A DNA stretch of 9,098 nt from Phenylobacterium aquaticum (lineage in GTDB: Bacteria; Pseudomonadota; Alphaproteobacteria; Caulobacterales; Caulobacteraceae), in NCBI RefSeq assembly GCF_947378715.1, contig NZ_CANCLE010000155.1, positions 1 through 9,098 of the forward strand, given 5' to 3'. Position 1 is the stretch's first letter; each line of letters begins with the position of its first letter. Of this stretch, positions 1 through 6,463 are shown piece after piece. A program made the translations under genes and the position numbers. The notes under the pieces were generated by a model that saw only the letters and a list, made by a program, of their open reading frames with translations, searched no databases and was not told where the DNA came from.

Positions 1-16
1 CGGCGGGATGGGGCAT
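1..16 (-). CDS. Possible 5' end of a divergent gene (partial, runs off the left edge)
   Basis: On the minus strand an ATG at 16-14 opens a frame reading M-P-H-P-A and then leaves the window. A good Shine-Dalgarno sequence, AGGAAG, lies 7 nt upstream of this ATG. LysR regulators are very often transcribed divergently from a gene they control, and a gene starting here would leave a 143-bp shared intergenic region with the LysR gene at 160. Only five codons are visible, so the product cannot be named. The call rests on the ribosome binding site and the context. Confidence 0.4.
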
Positions 17-61
17 GTCGCGTCTTCCTGGGATCGGTGGGGTGGGATGGATCATGCGGAA

Positions 62-109
62 CCGCCAGATAGGGCGGAAGACGCATCATATGCATTGAAC
101 AGCTGCGTC
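62..109. promoter_or_regulatory. Inverted repeats in the region upstream of the LysR gene
   Basis: Two inverted repeats sit in the gap before the LysR gene. One is CCGCC-N6-GGCGG (62-77). The other is GACGCA-N18-TGCGTC (arms 80-85 and 104-109), which encloses a smaller GCAT-N3-ATGC. LysR proteins bind dyad sites in such gaps as dimers of dimers, so these are candidate autoregulatory or target-gene sites. No convincing -35/-10 pair was identified. The repeats are seen directly; their function is inferred. Confidence 0.4.
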
Positions 110-159
110 AGACGCCATCTATGGACGAGGCCTATGCGCCGCCGCGCCAGGGGAACCGC

Positions 160-1098
160 ATGTCCGACATCGACCTCAACCTTCTCCTGGCCCTGGACGC
201 GCTGCTGGCGGAGGGCAGCGTAGTCGGCGCGGCGCGGCGGCTGGGGTTGAGCCCCTCGGCCATGAGCCGCACTTTGGCGCGGCTGAGGGTCGCGACCGGC
301 GACCCACTGCTGGTGCGGGCCGGGCGCAGCCTCGTCCCGACGCCCCATGCCGTGGACCTGCGCGCCCGGGTCCCGGCCTTGACGCAGGAGGTTCGCGCCC
401 TGCTGCGGCCGGCCGCCCGGGGCCTGGACCTCGCCGTCCTGGAGCGGACCTTCACCCTGCGCGCCAGCGAAGCCTTCGTGCAGGCCTTCGCCGCCCCGCT
501 GGTGGCGGCGGTCCGAGGCGTGGCCCCCAGGGTGCGGCTGCGCTTTGCGCCCAGGCCGGACAAGGATGTGGGCCCCCTGCGCGACGGGTCGGTGGATCTG
601 GAAATCGGCGTGCTGGGCCAGACCGGCCCGGAGGTGCGCGTGCAGACCCTGTTCACCGATCGCTATGTCGGCGCCGTGCGCCAGGGCCATCCGCTGCTGA
701 CGGGCGAGGTCACGGTCGAACGGTTCCTGGCTTTCGGTCATGTGGTGGTCGCCCAGGCGGCCCACGGCCTCGATCCCCTGGACGCGGCGCTCGCCGCCCT
801 GGGTCGTGCGCGCGACATCGCAGTCGTGGTCCCCAGCTTCCCGGCCGCCCTGGCGATCGCCTGCGCGTCGGACCTGGTGGCCCAGGTCACGGACGCCAGC
901 CTCCACGCCGAGCACGCCCGGCCAGGCGGATCAACGTTCCCCGGCGCGCGGGGATTGAGCCTGCCCCTGCCGACGGCGACGTTCGCGGTGTCCCAGATGT
1001 GGCATCCGAGGCTGGACGCCGACCCCGCGCATCGCTGGTTTCGGCGCCTTGTGCAGGGGGTCTGCCGCGCTGCGAACGACAGACCCCCGTACGATTGA
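160..1098 (+). CDS. LysR-family transcriptional regulator
   Basis: This is a 312-residue LysR-type regulator, the usual length for the family. Residues 1-65 form the N-terminal winged helix-turn-helix, with the typical opening DLNLLLALDALLAEGSV, the recognition region GAARRLGLSPSAMSRTLARLR and then DPLLVRAGRSLVPTP. From about residue 90 to the end is the periplasmic-binding-protein-like effector domain, starting FTLRASEAFV and including a segment resembling NodD/DntR-type sensors (LFTDRYVGAVRQGHPLL). I chose the ATG at 160 over the in-frame ATG at 121 because AGGGGA lies just upstream and because the DNA-binding domain then starts at the normal distance from the N terminus. It should act in the cytoplasm as an effector-responsive regulator. 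The effector is unknown. The target is probably the possible divergent gene at the left edge, but too little of that gene is present to say what it does. Confidence 0.93.
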   Translation: MSDIDLNLLLALDALLAEGSVVGAARRLGLSPSAMSRTLARLRVATGDPLLVRAGRSLVPTPHAVDLRARVPALTQEVRALLRPAARGLDLAVLERTFTLRASEAFVQAFAAPLVAAVRGVAPRVRLRFAPRPDKDVGPLRDGSVDLEIGVLGQTGPEVRVQTLFTDRYVGAVRQGHPLLTGEVTVERFLAFGHVVVAQAAHGLDPLDAALAALGRARDIAVVVPSFPAALAIACASDLVAQVTDASLHAEHARPGGSTFPGARGLSLPLPTATFAVSQMWHPRLDADPAHRWFRRLVQGVCRAANDRPPYD

Positions 1099-1119
1099 CC
1101 GCCGCGACGCAGCCCGGCC

Positions 1120-1407
1120 TCAGGTGATGCGCTTGACGCTCACCGGGTCGCTGCCGGGGAAGCTCTCTTCCAGGCCTTCGTCGAGCAGGGCTTCCTGGCG
1201 GCTCTCCGCCTCGGCTTCCTTGTCGGCCAGCTGGTCGTGCTTCTCGTCGTCCTTCAGGGCCTCGGCGGGGCGGGAATGGGGAACCTCGATGTGGCGGTCC
1301 TCCAGCTGGGCGCGACCCTCGACGGCGGAATCGGCGGCCGAGCCGCCCGAGCCGTGGCTGAAGGCCCGCTTCTCGTCCTTGTGGGTGTTGGGAACGGAGT
1401 TCGACAT
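1120..1407 (-). CDS. Small acidic hypothetical protein with SFPGSDP motif
   Basis: This 95-residue protein is very hydrophilic and rich in Glu, Asp, Lys and Gln. It has no signal peptide and no membrane segment. The C-terminal half, from DDEKHDQLADKEAEAESR on, looks helical and highly charged. It ends in LDEGLEESFPGSDPVSVKRIT. The E-S-F-P-x-S-D-P element is a short motif I recognise from many small proteobacterial proteins of unknown function. The N-terminal third (HKDEKRAFSHGSGGSAADSAVEGR) is low complexity and probably disordered. The start is well supported: GAGGAGA sits about 5 nt before the ATG at 1407. Its stop is 21 bp from the convergent LysR stop, and it lies 48 bp downstream of the next minus-strand gene, so the two may share a transcript. 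A stress-related role is possible but only a guess. Confidence 0.8.
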   Translation of the reverse strand: MSNSVPNTHKDEKRAFSHGSGGSAADSAVEGRAQLEDRHIEVPHSRPAEALKDDEKHDQLADKEAEAESRQEALLDEGLEESFPGSDPVSVKRIT

Positions 1408-1455
1408 GGGTCTCTCCTCTGGATCGGCGAGCCGGTCAGGCCCGCCCTCCCCAGA

Positions 1456-2028
1456 TCAACGTCCCGCCGCGCGAAGCGGTTGCCCCGCCGCCAGCCAGCC
1501 CTGGGCGTTGCGCAGTCGAATCCCGCTGGCGTGCAGGCTGGAGGACCACAGGTTCTTGAGCGGTAGCAGGCTCTCCATGAGCCGTAGTTCGACCCCAAGG
1601 GCGCCCAGGGCGGCGGGCAGGTCGTCGAGGGTCTCGACCCCGCGCGGCGTCACCGCCTGGCGGCTCACCCACATGCCGGCCTCGGCCAGGCTCTCGAAGG
1701 TCTCCGGCGGCAAGTCATAGCGGTGAAGCCGGGCGGTCTTCAGCCGGTCGAACCAGGCCCACTCGACGAAGGCGACCCTGGTCGGCCGGCCCGGCCCCAT
1801 CCAACGGTCGATGTCGGCCGTCGTCGATCCGGCCCTGGCCCAGGCCAGGATGCGCGGGCAGTCGCGGGGAAACAGGTAGAGGGCCTGGTGCGACGCCTCG
1901 ATCGCCCAGACCAGGGGACCGTTCAGCCAGTCCATGCCGGGCGCCCGCTCGGCGGGGACCCGCACCGGCCGGGGGTCGAACCGGGCGATGGCCGGGTCCT
2001 CGGAGAAATGGAACAGGGACGGGGTCAC
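1456..2028 (-). CDS. Conserved hypothetical protein, DUF6886-like
   Basis: This is a 190-residue soluble protein starting at a GTG (2028-2026) with a weak GGCGG ribosome site 7 nt upstream. Its N-terminal half carries the pattern I associate with the DUF6886 family: LFHFSEDPAIARFDPR at residues 5-20, then VWAIEASHQALYLFPRDCPRI at residues 40-60. The opening H-F-S-E-x-P and the F-P-R-D-C-P-R block are the most distinctive parts. Residues 75-120 contain several aromatic residues (VAFVEWAWFDRL) in what is probably a beta-rich core. There is no signal peptide or membrane segment. The function is unknown; the H-F-S-E opening superficially recalls small ADP-ribose or RNA-modifying folds, but I cannot support an activity. 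It is divergent from the adenosine kinase-his operon and may share a transcript with the small acidic gene downstream. I am confident it is a gene and moderately confident of the family. Confidence 0.82.
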   Translation of the reverse strand: MTPSLFHFSEDPAIARFDPRPVRVPAERAPGMDWLNGPLVWAIEASHQALYLFPRDCPRILAWARAGSTTADIDRWMGPGRPTRVAFVEWAWFDRLKTARLHRYDLPPETFESLAEAGMWVSRQAVTPRGVETLDDLPAALGALGVELRLMESLLPLKNLWSSSLHASGIRLRNAQGWLAAGQPLRAAGR

Positions 2029-2141
2029 GCTTAAGCCGCCGGGAAGGGTTGTTGAGCCATAAGCTTAGGCCCGCCCGCGTTGCCCGCCAGGGTCTTTCCC
2101 TGTAGTCAGCCGCCACCGCCCACCCGGAAGCCGTCCCACAC
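2029..2141. promoter_or_regulatory. Divergent promoter region upstream of the kinase-his operon
   Basis: This 113-bp gap must hold promoters for the leftward DUF6886-like gene and the rightward kinase-his operon. It contains the 8-bp palindrome TAAGCTTA flanked by GCC and GGC (2055-2069) and a short hairpin CAGGG-N5-CCCTG (2088-2102) about 40 bp before the kinase ATG. The AT-rich stretch around 2045-2066 is the likeliest place for a -10 element, but I cannot assign -35/-10 pairs with confidence. There is no his leader peptide with a run of His codons, so classical his attenuation is not indicated. Confidence 0.4.
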
Positions 2142-3131
2142 ATGTCCGAACTCTACGACGTCGCCGCCATCGGCAACGCCATCGTCGACGTCATAGCTCC
2201 GGCCGATGACGCCTTCCTGACGGACCTCGCCCTCGACAAGGGCGCCATGATGCTGGTCGATGAGGCGCGCAGCGCGCTCCTCTATGACCGCATGGCGGCC
2301 GGGGTCGAGACCTCTGGCGGGTCGGCCGGCAACACCATCGCCGGGGTCGCCAGCCTGGGCGGCCGGGCGGCCTATCTGGGCAAGGTGGCCAAGGACCAGC
2401 TGGGCGACGTCTTCCGCCATGACATGCGCGCCATCGGCGCCCATTTCGACACTCCGCCCCTGATCGGCGGCCCGTCTACGGCCCGCAGCCTGATCAATGT
2501 GACGCCCGACGGCGAGCGCACCATGTGCACCTATCTGGGCGCCTCGACCGAGTTCGCCGCCGACGACATCGATCCCGCCGTGATCGAGGCGGCCAAGATC
2601 GTCTATCTGGAAGGCTATCTGTTCGACGCCGAGGCCGCGCGCCGCGCCTTCGCCAAGGCCGCCGGCCTGGCCCGGGGCGCCGGTCGCCTGCTGGCGCTGA
2701 CCCTCTCCGACGGCTTCGTGGTCGACCGCCACCGCGCCGGCCTGCTGGGCTTCGTCGAGACCCAGGTCGACCTGGTGTTCGCCAATGACACCGAGCTCAC
2801 CGCCCTGTTCGAGACCGACGACTTCGACGCCGCCCTGGAGGCCCTGCGCCCCCACGTGAAGCTCGCCGCCGTCACCCGCGGCGCCCAGGGCTCGGTGATC
2901 ATCCAGGGAAGTGAAACCGTGGCGGTTCCGGCCTATCCGGTCGAGAAAGTCGTGGACACGACCGGCGCGGGCGACCAATACGCAGCCGGGTTCATGTACG
3001 GCCTCGCCAAGGGCCGGCCGCTGGAGATCTGCGGCCGCCTCGGTTCGCTGGCGGCGTCGGAAGTGATCTCGCATTACGGCCCAAGGCCGCAGGTCTCGCT
3101 CAAGGACCTGGCGGTCGCGAAAGGACTTTAG
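2142..3131 (+). CDS. PfkB-family carbohydrate/nucleoside kinase, probable adenosine kinase
   Basis: This is a 329-residue ribokinase-fold (PfkB) kinase predicted to phosphorylate adenosine to AMP with ATP. The N terminus reads AAIGNAIVDVIA. The substrate-binding glycine motif SGGSAGNT is at residues 58-65, followed by SLGGRAAYLGKVAKDQLG. YLEGYLFD near residue 155 resembles adenosine kinases more than ribokinases. The second PfkB signature DTTGAGDQYAAGF begins at residue 272, with D278 as the catalytic base and the GAG forming the anion hole. The protein is full length and intact. A GGAAG lies 11 nt before the ATG. The hisB start is only 3 nt after the stop, so the kinase is almost certainly the first gene of the his transcript. 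A purine kinase fits there because histidine synthesis consumes ATP and returns AICAR to the purine pool. Substrate choice is inferred from motifs; another nucleoside or sugar kinase remains possible. Confidence 0.9.
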   Translation: MSELYDVAAIGNAIVDVIAPADDAFLTDLALDKGAMMLVDEARSALLYDRMAAGVETSGGSAGNTIAGVASLGGRAAYLGKVAKDQLGDVFRHDMRAIGAHFDTPPLIGGPSTARSLINVTPDGERTMCTYLGASTEFAADDIDPAVIEAAKIVYLEGYLFDAEAARRAFAKAAGLARGAGRLLALTLSDGFVVDRHRAGLLGFVETQVDLVFANDTELTALFETDDFDAALEALRPHVKLAAVTRGAQGSVIIQGSETVAVPAYPVEKVVDTTGAGDQYAAGFMYGLAKGRPLEICGRLGSLAASEVISHYGPRPQVSLKDLAVAKGL

Positions 3132-3134
3132 GGA

Positions 3135-3725
3135 ATGGCCCGCACGGCCGAGGTGGTCCGCGAGACCAAGGAGACCCAGATCACGGTCCGCGTGGATCTG
3201 GACGGCTCCGGCGTATCCGATGTCCAGACCGGGATCGGCTTCTTCGATCACATGCTGGACGCCTTCGCCCGCCATGGCGGCATCGACCTCTATGTCCGCA
3301 CCACGGGCGACCTGCATATCGACTTCCACCATGCGGTGGAGGACACCGGCATCGTGCTCGGCCAGGCGATCCACAAGGCGCTCGACGGCTTCAAGGGCGT
3401 GCGCCGCTTCGGCTCGGCCTATATTCCCATGGACGAGACCCTGACGCGCTGCGCCATCGACCTGTCCAACCGCCCCTACCTGGTCTGGAAGGTCGCCTTC
3501 AAGACCCCGAAGATCGGCGACTTCGACACCGAGCTGTTCAAGGAATTCCACCACGCCTTCGCCATGAACTGCGGCGCCTGCGTGCATCTGGAGACCCTTT
3601 ACGGGGACAACTCCCACCATATCGCCGAGAGCGGCTTCAAGGCCCTGGCCCGGGCCCTGCGCACCGCCATAGAACTCGACCCCAAGACCCATGGTCACGC
3701 TCCGTCGACCAAGGGCGTCCTGTAG
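3135..3725 (+). CDS. hisB: Imidazoleglycerol-phosphate dehydratase (EC 4.2.1.19)
   Basis: HisB dehydrates imidazole-glycerol phosphate to imidazole-acetol phosphate, the step after HisF/HisH. The protein has 196 residues, the size of the monofunctional form, so there is no fused histidinol-phosphatase domain and that activity must come from elsewhere. All the expected metal-binding histidine blocks are present: FFDHMLDAFARHG near residues 36-48, the first signature HIDFHHAVEDTGI (H65, H66, E69), and the second block with H139-H140 and DNSHHIAESGFKA (H161, H162). These ligate the paired Mn ions in the family. The C terminus STKGVL is also typical. The start is 3 nt after the kinase stop, with AAGGA inside the end of the kinase gene acting as ribosome site (9-nt spacing). 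This suggests coupled translation. Confidence 0.98.
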   Translation: MARTAEVVRETKETQITVRVDLDGSGVSDVQTGIGFFDHMLDAFARHGGIDLYVRTTGDLHIDFHHAVEDTGIVLGQAIHKALDGFKGVRRFGSAYIPMDETLTRCAIDLSNRPYLVWKVAFKTPKIGDFDTELFKEFHHAFAMNCGACVHLETLYGDNSHHIAESGFKALARALRTAIELDPKTHGHAPSTKGVL

Positions 3726-3735
3726 GATTCACATC

Positions 3736-4371
3736 ATGCAGAGCGTCGCCCTGATCGACTACGGGTCGGGCAACCTTCGCTCGGCCGAAAAGGCCCTGAT
3801 CCGCGCCGCGGACGGGACCGCCGAGATCGTTGTCACCTGTGACCCCGAGACCATCGCCCGCGCCGACCGCATCCTCCTGCCCGGCGTCGGCGCCTTCGCG
3901 GCCTGCATGCGGGCCTTCGAGAGCCGCCCCGGCCTGGTCGAGGCCATGACCGAGGCCGTGCACGTCAAGGGTCGCCCCTTCCTGGGCGTCTGCGTCGGCA
4001 TGCAGCTGGTCGCGACCCGCGGCCTGGAGTTCGGCGAGACCCCAGGTCTCGGCTGGATCCCCGGCGACGTGCGCCGCATCACCCCGGCCGATCCGCACGC
4101 CAAGGTGCCCCACATGGGCTGGAACGGGCTCACCCGTCTTTCCGGCCCCGACTTCCTCACCGAGATCGGCGAGGGAACTCCGATGTACTTCACCCACTCC
4201 TTCGCCATCTTCCCCGATGACGACCGGGACGTCTCAGCCTGGGTCGACCATGGCGGACAATTCCCCGCCGCCGTCGCCCGGGGCAATGTGGCGGGCGTGC
4301 AGTTCCACCCTGAAAAATCTCAAAGCGCCGGGCTCGCCCTGCTGGCGCGGTTCCTGGAGTGGCGCCCGTGA
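3736..4371 (+). CDS. hisH: Imidazole glycerol phosphate synthase, glutamine amidotransferase subunit
   Basis: HisH hydrolyses glutamine and channels ammonia through HisF, in the HisH-HisF complex that makes imidazole-glycerol phosphate and AICAR. The protein is a 211-residue class I glutamine amidotransferase. The N terminus is VALIDYGSGNLRS, and LLPGVGAF follows at about residues 48-54. The nucleophile elbow PFLGVCVGMQL places the catalytic Cys at 86. The other triad residues are in FHPEKSQ (H191, E193). The YFTHSFA strand near residue 151 is also typical. The ATG at 3736 is preferred over upstream in-frame codons because TAGGA lies 8 nt before it and the canonical N terminus starts there. 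The stop overlaps the hisA start in a GTGA, which suggests coupled translation. Confidence 0.98.
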   Translation: MQSVALIDYGSGNLRSAEKALIRAADGTAEIVVTCDPETIARADRILLPGVGAFAACMRAFESRPGLVEAMTEAVHVKGRPFLGVCVGMQLVATRGLEFGETPGLGWIPGDVRRITPADPHAKVPHMGWNGLTRLSGPDFLTEIGEGTPMYFTHSFAIFPDDDRDVSAWVDHGGQFPAAVARGNVAGVQFHPEKSQSAGLALLARFLEWRP

Positions 4372-5090
4372 TCCTCTATCCCGCGATCGATCTGAAGGAC
4401 GGCGAATGCGTCCGCGTCCTGCACGGCGATCTGGACACCGCCACGGTGTTCAACACCTCCCCCGCCGACCAGGCGCGCCAATGGGCCGACAGTGGTTTCC
4501 ACTGGGTCCACGTGGTCGACCTGAATGGCGCGGTCCAGGGCAAGGCGGTCAATGAGAAGGCCGTCGAGGCCATATTGGAATCGGTCTCCATCCCGGTGCA
4601 GCTGGGCGGCGGCATCCGCTCCATCCGCGACATCGAGCGCTGGATCGAGGCCGGGGTCTCCCGGGTGATCCTCGGCACCGTCGCCGTGACCAAGCCGGAG
4701 ATCGTCAAGGAAGCCGCCCGCAAGTGGCCCGAGCAGATCGCGGTCAGCGTCGATGTCCGGGCCGGCAAGGTGGCGACCCAGGGCTGGACCGAAAGCTCCG
4801 ACCTCGACGCGGTCACTGTGGCCAGGCGCTTTGAGGACGTGGGCGTCGGCGCCCTGATCATCACCGACATCGACCGTGACGGCACGGTCATGGGCTTCAA
4901 TGTCGAGGCCTTCGGCGCTATCGCCGACGCGGTCTCGATCCCGGTCATCGCCGCTGGCGGCCTGGCCACGGTGGACGACATCGTCCGGCTGATGGCCCAC
5001 AAGGGCGCCCCCATCGCCGGCGCCGTCCTCGGCCGCGCCCTCTACAACGGCGCCATCGCGCCGGCCGAAGCCCTGCGGATCGCCGGCTGA
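4368..5090 (+). CDS. hisA: ProFAR isomerase (1-(5-phosphoribosyl)-5-[(5-phosphoribosylamino)methylideneamino]imidazole-4-carboxamide isomerase)
   Basis: HisA catalyses the Amadori rearrangement of ProFAR to PRFAR, the substrate of HisF/HisH. The protein is a 240-residue (beta-alpha)8 barrel with the internal half-barrel repeat shared with HisF. The catalytic aspartates are D8 in ILYPAIDLKDG and D129 in VSVDVRAGK. The phosphate-binding loops are seen in QLGGGIRS (residues 78-85) and IAAGGLATVDD (about 194-204), and TDIDRDG is at 166-172. Two in-frame GTG codons are available. I chose 4368 because it gives the canonical M-I-L-Y-P-A-I-D start, forms a 4-nt GTGA overlap with the hisH stop, and has GGAG 9 nt upstream. 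The alternative at 4359 would add three residues and has the GGAG directly abutting it. Confidence 0.97.
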   Translation: MILYPAIDLKDGECVRVLHGDLDTATVFNTSPADQARQWADSGFHWVHVVDLNGAVQGKAVNEKAVEAILESVSIPVQLGGGIRSIRDIERWIEAGVSRVILGTVAVTKPEIVKEAARKWPEQIAVSVDVRAGKVATQGWTESSDLDAVTVARRFEDVGVGALIITDIDRDGTVMGFNVEAFGAIADAVSIPVIAAGGLATVDDIVRLMAHKGAPIAGAVLGRALYNGAIAPAEALRIAG

Positions 5091-5114
5091 TGCTGAAGGC
5101 CCCCCTATGCTGAA
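5090..5114 (+). repeat. Duplicated start-codon region ATGCTGAA between hisA and hisF
   Basis: ATGCTGAA occurs at 5090-5097 and again at 5107-5114, where the second copy is the hisF start. The first ATG overlaps the hisA stop (TGATG) and opens a seven-codon frame, MLKAPLC, which ends in a TGA (5111-5113) inside the hisF start region. It may be a remnant of a small duplication that moved the hisF start 17 nt downstream, or a coupling device. Both interpretations are inference; the repeat and the small frame are directly visible. Confidence 0.5.
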
Positions 5115-5874
5115 AGTGCGCGTCATCCCTTGTCTGGACGTCAAGGACGGCCGGGTGGTGAAGGGGGTCAATTTCGTCTCCCTGCGCGACGCGGGCGATC
5201 CGGTCGAGCAGGCCACGGCCTATGACGCCGCCGGGGCTGACGAGCTGATGTTCCTCGACATCACCGCCAGCCATGAGCGCCGGGGCGCGATCCTCGACGT
5301 CATCGCGCGCACGGCCGATGTCTGCTTCATGCCGCTGTCGGTCGGCGGCGGCATCCGCCAGGTGGAGGACGCCCGCCGGCTGCTGCTGGCCGGGGCCGAC
5401 AAGATCAGCATCAACACCGCCGCCGTCGAACGCCGCGAACTGGTGTCCGACTGCGCCGACGCCTTCGGGTCCCAGGCCGTGGTGGTGGCCATCGACGCCA
5501 AGCGCACCGCCGGCGGCTGGCATGTCTTCACCTATGGCGGGCGCACCGACACCGGCCTCGACGTGGTCGACTACGCCGCCGACGTGGTCCGCCGCGGCGC
5601 CGGCGAGATCCTGCTCACCTCCATGGACCGCGACGGGGCCAAGATCGGCTACGACATCGCGCTCCTGAAGGCCGTGACCGACGCCGTCTCCGTGCCCGTG
5701 ATCGCCTCGGGCGGGGCCGGAAACGCCCAGCACATGGTCGAGGCCGTGCTCCAGGGCGGCGCCGACGCCGTGCTGGCCGCCTCGATCTTCCACTTCGGAG
5801 AAGTTTCCATCGGTGAGGTGAAACGGGCTATGGCTGAGGCCCGCATTCCCGTGCGCCTGACGGAGACCGTCTGA
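5107..5874 (+). CDS. hisF: Imidazole glycerol phosphate synthase, cyclase subunit
   Basis: HisF receives ammonia from HisH and converts PRFAR to imidazole-glycerol phosphate plus AICAR, linking histidine and purine synthesis. The protein is a 255-residue (beta-alpha)8 barrel of normal length. It opens MLKVRVIPCLDVKDGRVVKG, with catalytic D11; the second catalytic aspartate is D130 in VVVAIDAKR. LDITASHERRG near residues 50-60, the phosphate-binding SVGGGIR (78-84) and IASGGAGN (199-206), and SMDRDG (172-177) are all present. The start lies 16 nt after the hisA stop, and the stop overlaps the hisE start by one base (TGATG). No unusual residues were seen. Confidence 0.98.
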   Translation: MLKVRVIPCLDVKDGRVVKGVNFVSLRDAGDPVEQATAYDAAGADELMFLDITASHERRGAILDVIARTADVCFMPLSVGGGIRQVEDARRLLLAGADKISINTAAVERRELVSDCADAFGSQAVVVAIDAKRTAGGWHVFTYGGRTDTGLDVVDYAADVVRRGAGEILLTSMDRDGAKIGYDIALLKAVTDAVSVPVIASGGAGNAQHMVEAVLQGGADAVLAASIFHFGEVSIGEVKRAMAEARIPVRLTETV

Positions 5875-6209
5875 TGAGCCGCTTCGCCGACGTGATCGTC
5901 CGCCTTTCCGAGACCATCGAGGCGCGCAAGACCGCCAGTCCCGACAGCTCCTACACCGCCAAGCTCTTGTCCGAAGGCGTCGAGCGCGCCGCCAAGAAGC
6001 TGGGCGAGGAGGCCGTCGAGGTGGTCATCGCCGCCGTCCAGAAGGACAAGGACGGCCTGGCGAGCGAAAGCGCCGACCTGATCTACCACTTCCTGGTGAC
6101 GCTGGCCGCCGCAGGCGTCAGCCTTGACGACGTGGCCGGCTGGCTGGAAAGCCGCGAGGGCCGCTCGGGCCTCGAGGAAAAGGCCTGGCGGGGCGAGTCC
6201 CAGCGCTAA
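5874..6209 (+). CDS. hisE: Phosphoribosyl-ATP pyrophosphatase
   Basis: HisE hydrolyses phosphoribosyl-ATP to phosphoribosyl-AMP and pyrophosphate, the second step of histidine synthesis. The protein is 111 residues, the size of a stand-alone HisE; there is no fused HisI domain. It is an all-helical MazG-like fold, and the Mg-binding motif is visible as EExxE (E45, E46, E49 in KKLGEEAVEV) followed by ExxD (E65, D68 in ESADLIYHFL). The start overlaps the hisF stop by one base. It is the last gene of the operon here, since the following 412 bp contain no gene. hisG, hisD, hisC and hisI are not in the window and must be elsewhere in the genome. Confidence 0.97.
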   Translation: MSRFADVIVRLSETIEARKTASPDSSYTAKLLSEGVERAAKKLGEEAVEVVIAAVQKDKDGLASESADLIYHFLVTLAAAGVSLDDVAGWLESREGRSGLEEKAWRGESQR

Positions 6210-6234
6210 ATCCCTTCAGGGCGCGGCGCGGACC

Positions 6235-6319
6235 GAGGGGGACTTCGACCCTCTGAGCAGATGCTCGACTTTCCCCCAGAAGGGCGCGCCCGGGTTAGGA
6301 GCGCGTCGAAGTCCCCCTT
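6235..6319 (+). repeat. Long inverted repeat just downstream of hisE
   Basis: The left arm AGGGGGACTTCGAC (6236-6249) is an exact reverse complement of GTCGAAGTCCCCCT (6305-6318), and a G-T wobble could extend it to 6235/6319. The 55-nt loop contains a small GAGC-N4-GCTC hairpin (6255-6266) and the palindrome GGGCGCGCCC (6282-6291). It also holds a partial second copy of the right arm, TCGACTTTCCCCC (6265-6277), which could compete for pairing. The element begins 26 nt after the hisE stop. It could end or stabilise the his mRNA 3' end, or be a dispersed intergenic repeat. There is no T tract, so a classical terminator is not shown. Confidence 0.6.
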
Positions 6320-6377
6320 CACCGCCCCCGAGGGGCCTTGGCGACCTCTCGCGAGGCGCCGCCCGGTCGGGACGATG

Positions 6378-6433
6378 TGTCGGCCGACAGGGGCCGGCGA
6401 CCGCTTGGGTCAGCCCTCCGGCCCCTGCCGACA
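6378..6433 (+). repeat. Bulged 16-bp hairpin between hisE and the regulator gene
   Basis: TGTCGG (6378-6383), a 4-nt bulge, and CAGGGGCCGG (6388-6397) pair exactly with CCGGCCCCTGCCGACA (6418-6433). This gives a 10-bp plus 6-bp stem with a 20-nt loop. The loop itself holds GACC-N5-GGTC (6399-6411). The GC content makes it very stable as RNA. It may be a terminator-like structure, a repeat element or an RNA motif; the sequence does not decide. Confidence 0.6.
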
Positions 6434-6446
6434 GCACCTTCAGACC

Positions 6447-6463
6447 CGGGGGCGCATCCCCCG
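6447..6463 (+). repeat. GC hairpin CGGGGG-N5-CCCCCG
   Basis: A perfect 6-bp stem with a 5-nt loop follows 13 bp after the bulged hairpin. The downstream sequence is not T-rich, so factor-independent termination is not clearly supported. It is the third hairpin in a row in this gap. Confidence 0.45.

Noticed and set aside
121..159. Upstream ATG start for the LysR gene
   Set aside because: The ATG at 160 has a better ribosome site and the normal N terminus for the family.
52..915. A 287-codon antisense frame over the LysR gene
   Set aside because: The composition is that of a shadow frame; the LysR gene has a clear HTH domain and ribosome site.
2088..2102. CAGGG-N5-CCCTG as a his attenuator
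   Set aside because: The stem is only 5 bp, and there is no leader peptide with His codons and no competing stem, so it does not look like an attenuator.
2106..3698. A 530-codon open frame antisense to the kinase and hisB
   Set aside because: Long antisense frames are expected in high-GC coding DNA. The plus strand encodes two well-recognised enzymes here, and the antisense product is low-complexity Gly/Ala/His/Asp/Val.
4359..4367. Upstream GTG start for hisA (three extra residues)
   Set aside because: The GTG at 4368 gives the family's standard N terminus, a GTGA overlap and better ribosome-site spacing.
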